64,000 nucleotides of DNA from the NCBI GenBank assembly GCA_024138015.1, contig JAMXBB010000009.1, positions 93,623,291 through 93,687,290 of the forward strand. Direction: 5' to 3'. Position numbers and translations under genes: made by a program. This DNA is from Lumnitzera littorea (Eukaryota > Streptophyta > Magnoliopsida > Myrtales > Combretaceae). This document shows, one piece after another, positions 1-11,285 of the stretch (the first letter of the stretch is position 1; each line of letters starts with the position of its first letter). The notes below the pieces were generated by a model, which saw only the letters and a program-made list of their open reading frames with translations, was not told the DNA's origin and made no database searches.

Positions 1-214
1 TGAAAAATCAAACTACGAGTTTACTTATCAGTTATTTTCAAAAATTATTCCATAGGTTTCTATTAAGTAAATATCAAACCGGATGCTTTAAAGCGGTAAA
101 GTCAAATACACTTGGTATAAACTAGGTCTATAATAGCGGTTGTAAGGTCAGTTTCTATTTTGAGATGATTCACACAGTGGGGCTATTACGACTCTACCTT
201 TTCGAAGCGTAACA
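1..214 (-). repeat. Truncated end of a ~3-kb LTR family (L3), cut by the window edge
   Basis: This stretch matches, in reverse orientation, the first ~200 bases of the long LTRs at 46,379-49,449 (+) and 23,240-26,500 (-). The shared landmarks are a 'gtctataatagcgg' block, a run like 'gggctattacgactctac' and an end at 'cgtaaca' (minus-strand start TGTTACG). Only the LTR start is inside the window, so it cannot be said whether this is a solo LTR or part of an element. No TSD partner can be checked. Confidence 0.6.
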
Positions 215-290
215 ACTAGTCTCCTAATAAAATGAATCGAGTTCAAGTCCCCTATCCCTTAAGTTATGATCATAAATGTAGTTGGCTAAT

Positions 291-315
291 ACACACACAC
301 ACACACACACACACA
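291..315. repeat. (AC)n microsatellite
   Basis: Perfect AC dinucleotide run of about 12 units. It lies just outside the truncated long LTR and is probably polymorphic in length. The short reading frame crossing it only encodes a His-Thr run and is not a gene. Confidence 0.95.
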
Positions 316-1237
316 TCAAGTCTTATAACATTTTTGAAGATATGCAATGAAATCCTAACATGGTATTTGAGACTAACATTACGCATCAAAACATTTATCT
401 TGTCATGTGGCTATACAAGCAAATCTAAAAGAAAGTAATTTTTTTTTAAATTTAAATTATCATGAACATTTTCAGAATTGATTACATAACTTTTAAATGG
501 TTATAGAATTTGATTATTGAAATTTGAACATCCAAGACTGGGTTAGAAAAATCCGAGATGTATGACAACAAAAGTTGTAAAATTTGATTACAAGAATTCA
601 AGATATCTTAGCACTTTTGATATAATTTTCCTTAACCATATGAACGATTGCAGTCTGAAAGATGGCAAAAGGCTTAAGTCTCTACACCCTTAAATGTGTC
701 ATAGACAAATATTCATGCATTACAAACACGAGTCTAAAGGAGATTTTTGCTCCCTAACATTAACTATGCATTGACAAATCCTGCAAAAAGCAAGTAATAT
801 GTGCAAATGAGGAATGAAAATGTTCATTTCCTCTATTTCCTTATATTTCGTATCTGAGCGTAGCTTCCTTATATATAGAGGATAGACAAGCAATTTCAAA
901 TTAGTATAAATTATCCCTACATGTATGAGTAATGTGTAAAAATTTGTTAAAACATTTGTATTCTGATTTGATTAGGACCATAGTAATTTTGTAATCGAAA
1001 TCAATATTAATCTTTTTTAACCCATCAACTTAGAAAAAATGAAGGCCTCAAAATCAAGTTATGCACTCAGTATGTCAGTATAAGAGTTCATCGAACTTCA
1101 ATAGAATAGTTTGGAAAAGTGGGGGCAAAAGTAGTGCTTGGTTTGAAACGAAAACATTGGACATATGTAGCAAGGCTCATGAACAATAGCAAGACTCAAG
1201 AGTATACAGTCATAGTTGTCAATGACAAATCAATGTG
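316..1237. other. AT-rich non-coding stretch, nothing recognised
   Basis: No long reading frame, RNA gene or repeat copy was recognised. It is the left flank of the Copia insertion; its last five bases before the element, ATTAT, form the target-site duplication. Confidence 0.5.
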
Positions 1238-1242
1238 ATTAT

Positions 1243-1581
1243 TGTCAACTTCCATTGTCATTGTAGTGTCTTGTACTTGAATTATCCGAATATAGAAGAT
1301 GATCGAAGGAGTAGAGAGCAGAACGAAGAGGAGGTGCAGAAAAATGATTCTAGTGTATTATTATTTCACATTTAATTGTCAGGGAGCATTCATACAAGCA
1401 AAGAACTACGAAACTAATTCTAAAACTAACTCGAAGTGCAGCTGTCATTACTATCTTACTAACTAACTATTCTAACTAAGCTTTAATAGAAAACTATATA
1501 ACAAAAATAACAGAAAACTAACCTACAATAGAAATAGAAAAACTATGAAATGTAATAATAAACAACTAATGTCACCCTACC
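1243..1581 (-). repeat. 3' LTR of the Copia element
   Basis: Direct repeat of 6,002-6,339. Its plus-strand left end reads TGTCAACTTCC, so the minus-strand LTR ends in ACA. The right end is blurred by point changes: homology to the other LTR is clear to 1,574 and probable to 1,581. Confidence 0.88.
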
Positions 1582-1596
1582 CCCACCCCTCCTCTC
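1580..1596 (-). promoter_or_regulatory. Polypurine tract of the Copia element
   Basis: The plus strand is almost pure pyrimidine (ccccacccctcctctc), so the minus strand carries a G-rich purine run directly upstream of the 3' LTR. This is the expected position for plus-strand DNA priming. Confidence 0.7.
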
Positions 1597-1599
1597 AAG

Positions 1600-3110
1600 G
1601 TAGGACTTCACGAAGACCCAACTTGGATTTAACAAGGACAAAGGAAGCTTCAAGAACTGGTTTAGTTAAGAAATCAACAAGTTGAGATTTGGATGGAACA
1701 TAAACTGTCTGCAAAAAGCTACGTACAACTTGATCTCGAGTAAAGTGAACATCTATAGCAATATGCTAGTGTAACTGTGATAACAAGGATGATAAAAAAG
1801 CAACTGTGCAAATTTATTGTCACAGTATAAAGGAATAGGAAGGGAAAGAGAGACACCAAGGTCCTACAAGTTATAGGAAATCCATAGGAGTTCCTTAGTT
1901 GTTGCGGCCATGCTTCAATATTCAGTGTCGATGAAAGAAGTGGAAATAGTAGTTTGCTTCTTTGTCTTCCAAGAAATGAGGGAATTCCTAGGCAAGATAC
2001 AAAAGCCCGTAATAGATTTTTTATCCGACGAACAAGCAGCCTAATTTGAATCAAAGAAAGTAGATAACTGGAAAGTATTACTAAATGGATAAAACAATCC
2101 AAGATTGATAAACCCTTTCAACTATTTAAGTAGATGAAAGGCTGCTTTAAGATGGTTAACATATAGGTGAGAACGAAATTGGCTCAACTAATGAACTGGA
2201 AAAGAAACATCGAGCCTTGTGAGAGTCGAGTATAGAATTCGCCCAACAATCCTACAATAGACAGTAGGATCATCCAAAACAGCACCAGTATCTTCAGTAA
2301 GCTTCAAGACAAATGGAAAAGGACATTTGACTGGTTTGGTCGCAGACAATCTACAATCATACAAAATATCTGAAAGAAACTTACGTTGATGAATAAGAAT
2401 ACTAAGATCTGTATGAAAGAGCTCAAGTCTAGGGAAATATTTGGCAAAACCAAGATCCTTAATAGAAAAAGTATAATGTAGTTGAGACTTAAGCACTTCA
2501 ATAGAAGACACATTGGTACCAATCAAAATTATATCATCAACATAGAGTAAAACTGCCAAAAATCCATAAGCTAAATCTTGAATAAAAAGAGAATAATCAT
2601 GTTGAGACTGATGAAAGTCATGTTTCAACAAGAAATTCAAAATTTCAAGATTCCATTAACAAGAAGCTTGCTTTAAGCCATAAAGTGATTGTAAGAGTTT
2701 GCACACCTGTCCATTCCGTGCTTTAGAATATCCTTAAGGAGGAGTCATATAGATCTCTTCATCAAGATATCTATGTAAGAAAGCATTGTTAATGTTTACC
2801 TGATAAAAAGGCTACCCTCTAATGGCAACAAAAGCAAGCAAAATGTGAATCGTTCCCAAGTGTGCAATAGGACAAAAAGTAGAATGATAGTCTTCCCCTT
2901 CTACTTGAGTATACCCCTTTGCAACCAAGCGTACTTTATACCGTTCAACAGAACCATAGGGCTTATATTTAATTTTGTACACCCACTTAAATCCAATTGC
3001 ATGTTTGCCTTGAGGTAAATCCGCTAACTCCCATGTTTGATTATCTTCAAGAGCTTTGAGCTCTTTGTGCATTGCATCCACCTACACGTCATCTTATGCT
3101 ACCTAAGCAT
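1600..3110 (-). pseudogene. Copia reverse transcriptase and RNase H, disrupted
   Basis: Minus-strand translation gives the Copia RT N-terminal block (ALEDNQTWELADLPQGKHA at about 3,000-3,060, then GFKWVYKIKY and LVAKGYTQ). The catalytic YVDDIILIG follows, with YVDD at 2,533-2,544. The RNase H end (DFLTKPVLEASFVLVKSKLG) lies near 1,620-1,690. Frames 2,812-3,081, 2,188-2,640 and the RNase H tail are separated by frameshifts and stops, with about 170 bases between the two RT pieces. The active-site residues survive but no continuous protein could be made. In the family this enzyme copies element RNA into DNA inside virus-like particles. Confidence 0.88.
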
Positions 3111-3699
3111 AAGAAGTTAGTTCCTTTGTTTTAAACACAATAGCTAGTGAGCATACATAATCAGATGGATAAAAACAAAAGCTGTCTGTAGGAAACAGAG
3201 GATAACAAACATGAGTAGCAATGGAAGAGTTAACAAAAGGAAATATATGTGAAACATGATGAACATAGCTTTGTAGCCACTAGGGTGGTCTACGGGTTCT
3301 GGTTGAGCGATGAGGAAAGGATTCTATTTGATCAACTAATGTAAGAGAAGAATTCAAAGGATAAGTTGACTCAAAGAGAGAAGGAAAAACTTGATCATCA
3401 TGTAAAGATAAATGAGGATGCTATAACTCAGGAACTACAGAAGAAGAAGGATTTGCATCAAGTTCCTTAAAAGGAAAATGGTCTTCAATAAACAGAACAT
3501 CACGACTCATGAAACTTTGTTTAGTGTTCAAGTCATAAACTCAATAAGCTTTCTGTCCTTGACCATATCTTAAAAAGACACACCTAATTCTACAATCATC
3601 AAACTTTTCTTTAGTTGAACAAGTATTCATAGCATAACACAAACAGCCAAAAACTCTCATGTGTGAGTATGAAGGAACTTTTCTAAACAAAACTTCATC

Positions 3700-4481
3700 T
3701 GGTGTTTTCTATTTTAAACGCTTAACTAACATCCAATTAATCAAATAGATCGCTACAAGAACATAATCTACCCAAAATTATTTAGGTAATCTAGCATGAA
3801 GCCACATAGCTCTAGCTGATTCTATTAAATGCCTATGCTTCCTCTCAACTACTCCATTTTGTTGAGGGGTATAAGGAGTAGTCTTTTGATGCAATATACT
3901 AAACGAAGAAAGCAAGCACTGGAAATCTTGTGATAAAAACCCTGCTGCATTATCAGTTCTAACAAAACACAAGAAAATACTAAAATGATTCTGCACATAC
4001 AAGAGAAATTGCTGAAATGTCTTCATGACCTATTCATTGTGTCTTAACAAGTAAGTCCATGTTGCGCGAGAATAATCATCCACTAAAGTCAAGAAGTATT
4101 AAGCACCATAATGAGAAGTAACTCTATAAGGTCCCCAAACATCCAAATGAACCAGTTCAAAGGAAACTTCGATGCAAATTCACTTCTAGGAAAAGGAGAT
4201 CGATAATGTTTAGCTAAACAACAAGAGTCACAAAGAAAATTATGCTTATTCAAATTTTTGAAGCAACTAATATGAACAAGTTTAGACATGGATATACGTC
4301 CTAATCTAAAGTGTATAACATCTACTGGAACAATAACTATAGAAACAATATGAGGTAAATGAAAAGATGTAAAATGACACAACTCTTTAGACTTAGAATC
4401 AATATATGCTGACAAAGGATGTGACCGGAGTATATAAAGAGCATGAGAGACTTGAGCAGAAGCCACACAAGCTTTAGTCAC
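3700..4481 (-). pseudogene. Copia integrase with GAG-pre-integrase zinc-finger region, disrupted
   Basis: The frame 4,089-4,481 has the pre-integrase His-Cys region (RLGRISMSKL, then CDSCCLAKHYRSPFP). The frame 3,778-4,026 has the core end with RTDNAAGFLSQDF and GVVERKHRHLIESA, the usual Copia signature around the catalytic Asp and Glu. The first catalytic region reads NWFIWMFGD, where family members usually have an Asp before the W/G block, so one catalytic residue appears lost. At least one frameshift separates the two halves. Confidence 0.85.
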
Positions 4482-4487
4482 TTGGTC

Positions 4488-4780
4488 CTAAAAAATGCAA
4501 TTCCTATGATAAAAATGAGCTACTACTGAAGAGTCAACCAGAAGTTTATTGATAGATAACAAGTTGTGACAAAAATTAGGAACAAAGAAGACATTTTTAA
4601 GCTTAATAGTAGGCTTGATGTAACAAGATCCGATAGTGTGAACAGTCTTGTGTGTGCCATAAAGTAAATTGACATGAATTGGTGTACCAAGGTGTTGTAC
4701 ATTGTGCAAAATATTTTGAAAAGGAGTCATATGCTCACTAGCACCTGTGTCCACTATCCAAAAGTCTTGTTTTCTCTTAT
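4488..4780 (-). pseudogene. Copia aspartic protease fragment
   Basis: The minus frame begins near the protease active site with DTGASEHMTPFQ, the Asp-Thr-Gly triad plus the Copia-typical ASxHM context. It continues with GSCYIKPTIKLKNVFFVPN and NLLSINKLL, both standard for Copia proteases. A stop at its end separates it from the pre-integrase frame. The protease would cut the Gag-Pol polyprotein. Confidence 0.85.
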
Positions 4781-5049
4781 GAGTATCAAGAAAAGAGGTT
4801 GACTAAGACATACCAGCGAAATGTACTACAGCTTCACCATTTATATCCCATGCTTCTATCAACCGTTTAGACTGCATCACCTAATAAATTTCTTCACACA
4901 CATTTTGTAGAACCTTTTTATCAAGAAAAGATTATTTAATGTCTAATGATTAATCCAGTGGAGTGTCAAAACTTTAACTAGGCTTATCAATTTGAACTTA
5001 TGTTGCAATTCTAGCTTGACTACCATTTCTTCGATTCCTCTTCCCTTTA

Positions 5050-5890
5050 TACCACTCTGGATAACCAATCAACTCATAACAATTCTCACTTGTATGACCT
5101 TCACATTTGCAATTCTTGTAATAAGCTTTGTTCTGTTTGCCTACTGTGTAAAACTTATTTGTTGTTTTGTTCACAACAAAAGCTTATGCATCGCTTTCCA
5201 TCACCATGGAACTAATAATTTGCCTTTTTTTTTCAATTTGCAACATAAGATTAAAGACTTTGCCAATAGTCAGCAAAGGATCAAACAATAGAATTTGATT
5301 TCTAACTGACTCATACACATCCAAAAGTCCCATAAAAAACTACATTAATTTTGACTGTGACTCAAATTCAACCATTCTATCTTTGGGTTCACAAATACAA
5401 TATCCTAATTGACCATAACTACACGTAGGATATGGTCGAAATAATTGTAACTTTTTCCGAAAGCCTTTTCAACCTATTATAATAAGCAGTAATTGATTGT
5501 GATCCTTACCTAGCATTCAAAATATCATGCTCCAACTGAAAAATCAATGGACCGTTTGTTTGTCCATATTGTTCATTTATTTGATCCCAAAGTTCCTTTG
5601 ATGATTGCACAAAAATAAAACTCTAAGCTAACTCACTACTCATGGAATTAAGTAACCAACATCTAACCATGAAATCACTCCTACTCCATTTAATTGACCC
5701 TATCATATTAGCTTTTGGTTTCACCATAGTGCCATCCACAGATCCCAACTTCAATTTTGCACCTAACACCATTCGTACAAATCTATTCCACACAACAAAG
5801 TTTGATCCACTAAATACTATATTTCTTAACATCGTACTTGGATTATCAGATGAGGAAATATACAATGGATCTACTGCAATTTGATCATTC
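5050..5890 (-). pseudogene. Copia gag, disrupted, with altered zinc knuckle
   Basis: The frame 5,623-5,865 (minus) has the Copia Gag N-terminus: SSSDNPSTMLRN, then FSGSNFVVWNRFVRMVLGAK and LGSVDGTM. Downstream, around 5,083-5,125, a CCHC-type knuckle reads YKNCKCEGHTSENC, in which the first Cys appears to be Tyr. Several stops lie between the two parts. In the family this protein forms the particle and packages RNA. Confidence 0.8.
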
Positions 5891-5989
5891 GAACTTAATT
5901 GTTCTCAAGTTTGATTCATATTGAAAATTGAAATAGAAAAGCTTATAATAATAGTGATGTTAAAACAATGCACATCAAATCGTCTCTAT

Positions 5990-6001
5990 GCTCTGATACC
6001 A
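5990..6001 (-). promoter_or_regulatory. Primer-binding site (initiator-Met tRNA)
   Basis: The plus strand GCTCTGATACCA is the reverse complement of TGGTATCAGAGC, the canonical plant initiator-Met tRNA primer site. It abuts the 5' LTR with no spacer. Confidence 0.92.
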
Positions 6002-6339
6002 TGTCAACTTCCATTGTCATTGTAACGCCTTGTACTTGAACTATTCGAGTACAAAAGATGATCAAGGGAGCAAAGAACAGAACGAAGAGGAAGTGCAGAA
6101 AAATGATTCTAGTGTATTATTATTTAGCATTTAATTGTCAAGGAGTATTTATACAAGCAAAGAAATATGAAACTAATTCTAAAACTAACTCTAAGTGCAG
6201 TTGTCATTACTATCTTACTAACTAACTATTCTAACTAAGCTATAATGGAAAATGATATATTAGAAATAACAGAAAATAACCTATAACAAAAATACAAAAA
6301 CTATGAAATGTAATAATAGATAACTGATGTAACTTCACA
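6002..6339 (-). repeat. 5' LTR of the Copia element
   Basis: Direct repeat of 1,243-1,581, beginning TGTCAACTTCC on the plus strand and ending CTTCACA, followed by the TSD ATTAT at 6,340-6,344. The minus-strand LTR therefore runs TGTGAAG...GTTGACA. Confidence 0.9.
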
Positions 6340-6344
6340 ATTAT

Positions 6345-9296
6345 AAACCTTATAATATTTAAAATATACCCTATATTTTTATATAATTATATATAATAGT
6401 TATGAATGTAGTTATGAATAATGAACCTTCCTTTTTATTATAATTATTTAGCAATGATTGCCTAAATTATTTAAGCATTTGATTTTTTTGTCCAAATCAA
6501 TTTAGGGGATAGTGAGCAAATGCGATTAATCAAAAAGTTAGACAATTTTTGTGTGAAAAATGGTAAGAGAAAGAGAGTTCATGATATTATCTATTAAACT
6601 TTGCATCAATAGGCTTGAACCAAACTTGATGAAATATATCAAATTTGTGATGGAGATTGTAAGTCAAAGTGCTTGATTGGGCTTTGAGAACTTTTATTAG
6701 CCAAATTAAACAACCCCTTACCTTTAAACGAGTGTTTCATAGTATGTTCAAATAAGCATAAAAATGCACATAATTCCTAAACCAAAGTAAATGTAAGGAA
6801 ATGAGAGAATTTAGCTCATGTAATGTAATAATAACAAGAAAAAGAGATCTAAATGTAAGGATAAGTAGGAAAGAACGGTTAGATTATACGGTAAATGGAA
6901 AAACTCCAGCTTACATACAATTAAACATGACTTATCATTGTATCTTTGTCTAAGTTTATGGTAAATCAATAAATTTATCTCTAAATAAGAAGGTTTCAAC
7001 AAATTTACTTAGTTCATTAAAAAATTGCATTGAACCAACTAAATACTTAGCCAACACTATGTATCACCGTTACATGCCACTAAAAATTTTATATACATGT
7101 CACTAAAAACAAAAAATAAGATATATATAAATATATATTCATACTTTTATATACGTGCCACTAAAAAATTTATACTTGTATCATATAAATTTTTAACATT
7201 ACATATCGCTATTACAAGATAGCATTATTATAGCATATTATTTTTGAACATAAAATTATATATAGTATATTAACATGATTTATAAAGCACTGTTATATGA
7301 TCTTAACGTTATAGCATGCTATTTGGAACATTTCGTTTATTTAATATTAAAGGATTATATCTATTTATTACATTGTCAATACAAATATAAGTTTATACGT
7401 ATGCTTATAAATTTATGGAAATAAGATATTATACATATATCGTGTTATATGGGGATTATATAGTTATATGGTACTACTATTATAGAATAAAATTTAGATC
7501 ATATATAAGTTATACATATGTTTATAAATTTATGGAAATAAAATATTGTACTTATATTGTATTATATAGTGATTATATAGAATAATTACATAATACTACT
7601 TTTATAGAATAAAATTTAGAACATCATATCATATAATATAATGAAATGGTTTGTTCACAACACATATGATGTGCGTTTTTACTATACGATACTAAATTGT
7701 AGTTATATTATAATGTTACGTAATACTAGTATTATTGGATTTTATTTTTAGCATTTTATCAAATACTATTACATTAAATAGAGCATTATGTTTACAATAT
7801 CAAATTATTAGTGCAATATGGATACACATTAGAAAACTATTATATGCTAATAGTAATTGAAAATATTTATGGATTATAAGTATGCAATATATAATATAGT
7901 ATAGTGTATGGACAATAATAGATATGGATTATATGTAGGATAATTATGTACACAATTTATATATAAATTATAAACATGCACTTATTATAACTATTTATGC
8001 ATTACATAGAATAATTCGAGAAATTTATATGAATTAAAAATCAATAATATACAATATTATACATAGTATTTCATTTTGACAACATTATATATGGATTACA
8101 TTTATACAATTTATACATGTGGTTTATGGATTATAACTTCTATAATTTGTACAGATTAATAATTGAAAATATACATAGCATATTTTATATACAATAATAT
8201 ATTATACATGAAGTACATCCTCATCAATTATATGTAAGAATCATAAATATATTCAAACTATGTAATATGTATCTTTTAATTTTGATGAGTCACAAATCTA
8301 ATTATATGAATACAAAAAATACATAATAGAATATATTGACAATTATATATATGAATTACATCCATATGAATTATTTTTGAAAATTACAACTATATATGAA
8401 TTATGAATAAATTTAGTATTTTTTTTTGTAATCATAAAAGTAATATATAAAATAGTACGAATTAGTAATGAACAATGACATATTCTAGACAATGCACAAA
8501 TTTTTCTAACCTTATAATAATTGTATGGATTTTTTTTTTTCCTAATTTATATGAATTCTATAATAATAATATAAATAAAAAATGTAGCAAATTATATGAA
8601 CCACGCTTTAATATAAAATAAATAAGGATATATGATAAGGGATTATATTGTAAAAAGAGAGGAAGATATTAATAGATTAATAATTAATGAAGTAGAAGAG
8701 ATAAAGACAAATAAGAAAAGGAAAAGAAAAGATAATCAACTAACCTTCTCTAGCAATTTATAAGGACCAACATTATGATTACATTGTAAGAAAAATTCAT
8801 TCTTATTTATTTATTTTTTATTTTGTAAAGTTCATAATTAGATGGAACTCGTTGGCCACAAAACCAAAATTTATAGCATCAGTTCTCACTATGAATCGCA
8901 AAAGTTAGATATCTAGCTTTATTCTCATTTAAAAAGAGTCTGTTAGCCAGCTTATTTTATATTTAGCCAAGAAACTCTTTGCAAGGACTTGCCAAGTTTG
9001 TTCTCAAAATCAAATAATTGGCATGTGCAGTATTTTAGTTTCTCTTATTTATTTTAAACATTAGTTTCAATATTATCAAAATGTTTGAACAAAGTGCAAA
9101 GTGTTGCTTAAATAGACATTAACATTCTTAGCTTAGGATAGTCTAATCTTTTTTTCTCTCCCTATTTTCCATCTATATATTATAATTTGGGAAGAGAGAT
9201 TTAAACATAATCCATCATTTTAAAAAACCAATATTTAAACCATTAAACTATAACAATTTTGATAAGATAATCTACACTATTATGTATTAAGGTATC
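6345..9296. other. Very AT-rich intergenic DNA
   Basis: No gene or recognisable transposon. From about 7,050 to 8,650 the sequence is nearly all A and T, with dense TATA-like words and very few GC dinucleotides. It contains the 118-bp tandem duplication listed separately. It may be a relic of long-decayed elements or simple-sequence expansion. Confidence 0.6.
7386..7620. repeat. Tandem duplication, two ~118-bp AT-rich units
   Basis: Units 7,386-7,502 and 7,503-7,620 align end to end, sharing TTATAAATTTATGGAAATAA and TATAGAATAAAATTTAGA. The copies differ at scattered positions and by small indels. No function is evident. Confidence 0.75.
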
Positions 9297-10125
9297 ACAA
9301 GTAGAGCCATGTAAGTAGGTTGAAAGGACTAATCTGACCCGGCCTATTTTAGCCCATGGGTTAAATGAGCTAACCAATCTTGGCCCACTTCATAAACAGA
9401 CCAAAATTTATTTGCCCAGCTCAGCTTATATTGGTTGGTGAGTTAAATGGGCCAACTCACTTGCTCAGACCATTTAACTTACTTATGTAATGTTAAAGGG
9501 TTAACTCTACATGTTTAACCCACTTATATTTTAAATATTTTTTTATTAATACTATCTTTACTATGTTTTTCGAAACAAGTCAACATAATTACTTGGGAAA
9601 ACATGTCACAATTCATCTCAGTCTCACTTCTTGTTATATTATTTACAATACTTGACACAAAAATTACCATTGTGCAGAGAAGGTGTTAATTCCTTTACAA
9701 CCAAGAAAAGATGGTATGCCAAAAATGTTCCCACATAAATTGCAAGAAGAATCACATGCCACATACTTTTAAAAAGCATATCTAAATAACAAATTTGAAA
9801 AAAGCTTCTTAGTAGATTACATCAAATAATTAATCTAGTAATTTTGATGGATAACATCAATACACCTCAACAGTCGGCATTACCATTTAGGCATTTATGT
9901 ACATATATATCGTAAAATGTAGAGTATGTCTTTACTTTTTTACTTTTTCAAATATCTTTTAAAAAAAAAAAAAGTGGTCCAACTCGTTAACTCATGGGTT
10001 AAACAAGTTGGGCTAAACTAGCTTACTATTTATATGGGTTGAAAAGCTTACTTTTAAAGCACGTTAAACGAGTTAACCTTTGGGCCAAAACCCATTGACA
10101 CAACTTTAACTACAAGTGTTGATAT
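9297..10125. mobile_element. Possible non-autonomous hAT-like element
   Basis: The two ends carry loosely inverted sequences rich in GGGTTAAA/GGCCCA words. The left has 'cccatgggttaaatgagc' near 9,353-9,370. The right has 'catgggttaaac' near 10,000 and ends with 'aaacccattgacacaac'. Read in reverse the right end is GTTGTGTCAATGGGTTTTGG, like the termini of many plant hAT-type MITEs (GGGTGTCAATGGGTC...). There is no transposase frame and no clean 8-bp TSD was found, so this stays tentative. Confidence 0.33.
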
Positions 10126-10603
10126 TGCTTTCAATCTTTCTTTTATTCATGTTGTCTTGATAGTGGATAACTCTTAAATCATATATTTTAATTATTGTTA
10201 GTAGACAATAAACCCGCATTGTAAGTATAAAATAATTATGATATTTTAATTCAAAATGTTAATAAGGAGGAATTACAAAGGCTTCTTTATTAGTATCATG
10301 AAATTAAGACTATTTATTATTATTTCCATTAATAAAATAAAATATATCTATTACATTATTAAATTAATTATTGTGAATCATCAACTGATAAATGTTAAGA
10401 TTGACTAAAAAAACAATAGAGTTAATAAAAGTCTTATTTTCTTATAAATACTAGAAAATATTGAGAATAAAAGTCTAATTTTACATTAGAACGTTAATAC
10501 TTCTTAGTCAATGTAAATAATAAATTATGACCTCATCAAGGATCTAAATAAGATCGGCCAACTAATGTGAAGCGAAAGGGTTCTACGTAGATGCGTAGTT
10601 ACT

Positions 10604-10605
10604 AG

Positions 10606-10650
<45 letters not shown>
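10604..10650. repeat. Compound (AT)n(GA)n microsatellite
   Basis: About seven TA repeats run into about 14-15 GA repeats and a short G run. It lies roughly 640 bp upstream of the NLR start codon. Its position allows a promoter-spacing effect, but nothing in the sequence proves one. Confidence 0.95.
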
Positions 10651-10652
<2 letters not shown>

Positions 10653-11054
10653 GTGGTGTAGGGGAAGTAAATGGTAAGATTAGTGGTTGTGCAATTTAGA
10701 GAGAGAAGGAGGTAGTTCGAAGTAAATTGAGAGATTAATAGAGAGAAATTAATGGAAAGAGAAAAATTGAGTGTTATAGGTAAAATGAAAATTAGTAAAT
10801 TATAAAATTTGTTCATTTTATAGATTGTTCATAATTCTATAAAAATAATTTTAATATTAGTTTTTTAGTTATATAGTATTATATTTGAGAGTTAAATAGG
10901 AAATGGTCAAGAGACGGCTATTTAAACCTCAATCGATTGGAATAATATAAATAGATATAGATATAGTTAATCAAATATACCGTAAATGTATCGAAAAAAT
11001 AAAATTACATTTCACATATTAAAAATAATAATAATAATAATAAGAGTAAAGAAC

Positions 11055-11060
11055 TTGACC
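11055..11060 (+). promoter_or_regulatory. W-box-like element upstream of the NLR
   Basis: TTGACC matches the WRKY-binding core (TTGACC/T) about 225 bp before the start codon. A single six-base match is weak evidence, but W-boxes are common in NLR and defence-gene promoters. Confidence 0.3.
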
Positions 11061-11285
11061 TTTAAGGGCCAACGAGAATTAAAATTTGGCTTCAGAGCTC
11101 TTCTTTCTAGCTTTTGCCTCATTTCCCTTAACTGGCAAGAGAACTACCTAGTTAAAAACAACCACGTTGCCCATTTCTGGCCGAGTGCCCAACTCCTCCA
11201 TTCCGCTAATACTCTTGTCAACTCCAAAATCAGATACCCAGATAATTAGAAGTAACACTGATCAAGACAGAGAACGCTCTCTCCA

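Larger units (their letters stand above)
1243..6339 (-). mobile_element. Complete, decayed Ty1/Copia LTR retrotransposon
   Basis: Two direct LTRs of about 338 bp bound a 4.4-kb interior holding, in minus-strand order, a primer-binding site, gag, protease, integrase, reverse transcriptase and RNase H, which is the Copia order. A perfect 5-bp TSD, ATTAT, lies at 1,238-1,242 and 6,340-6,344. The PBS is an exact 12-base match to the initiator-Met tRNA complement, and a purine-rich tract borders the 3' LTR. The pol frame is broken into at least five pieces, so the element is not autonomous now. The two LTRs differ at many sites, mostly transitions, which suggests an old insertion. Confidence 0.93.

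Noticed and set aside
236..260. GAGTTCAAGTCCCCTATCCC resembles the 3' exon end of plastid trnL(UAA)
   Set aside because: Only about 20 bases match, no acceptor stem or cloverleaf can be formed with the flanks and no other plastid sequence is near. Chance or a tiny relic; not called as tRNA.
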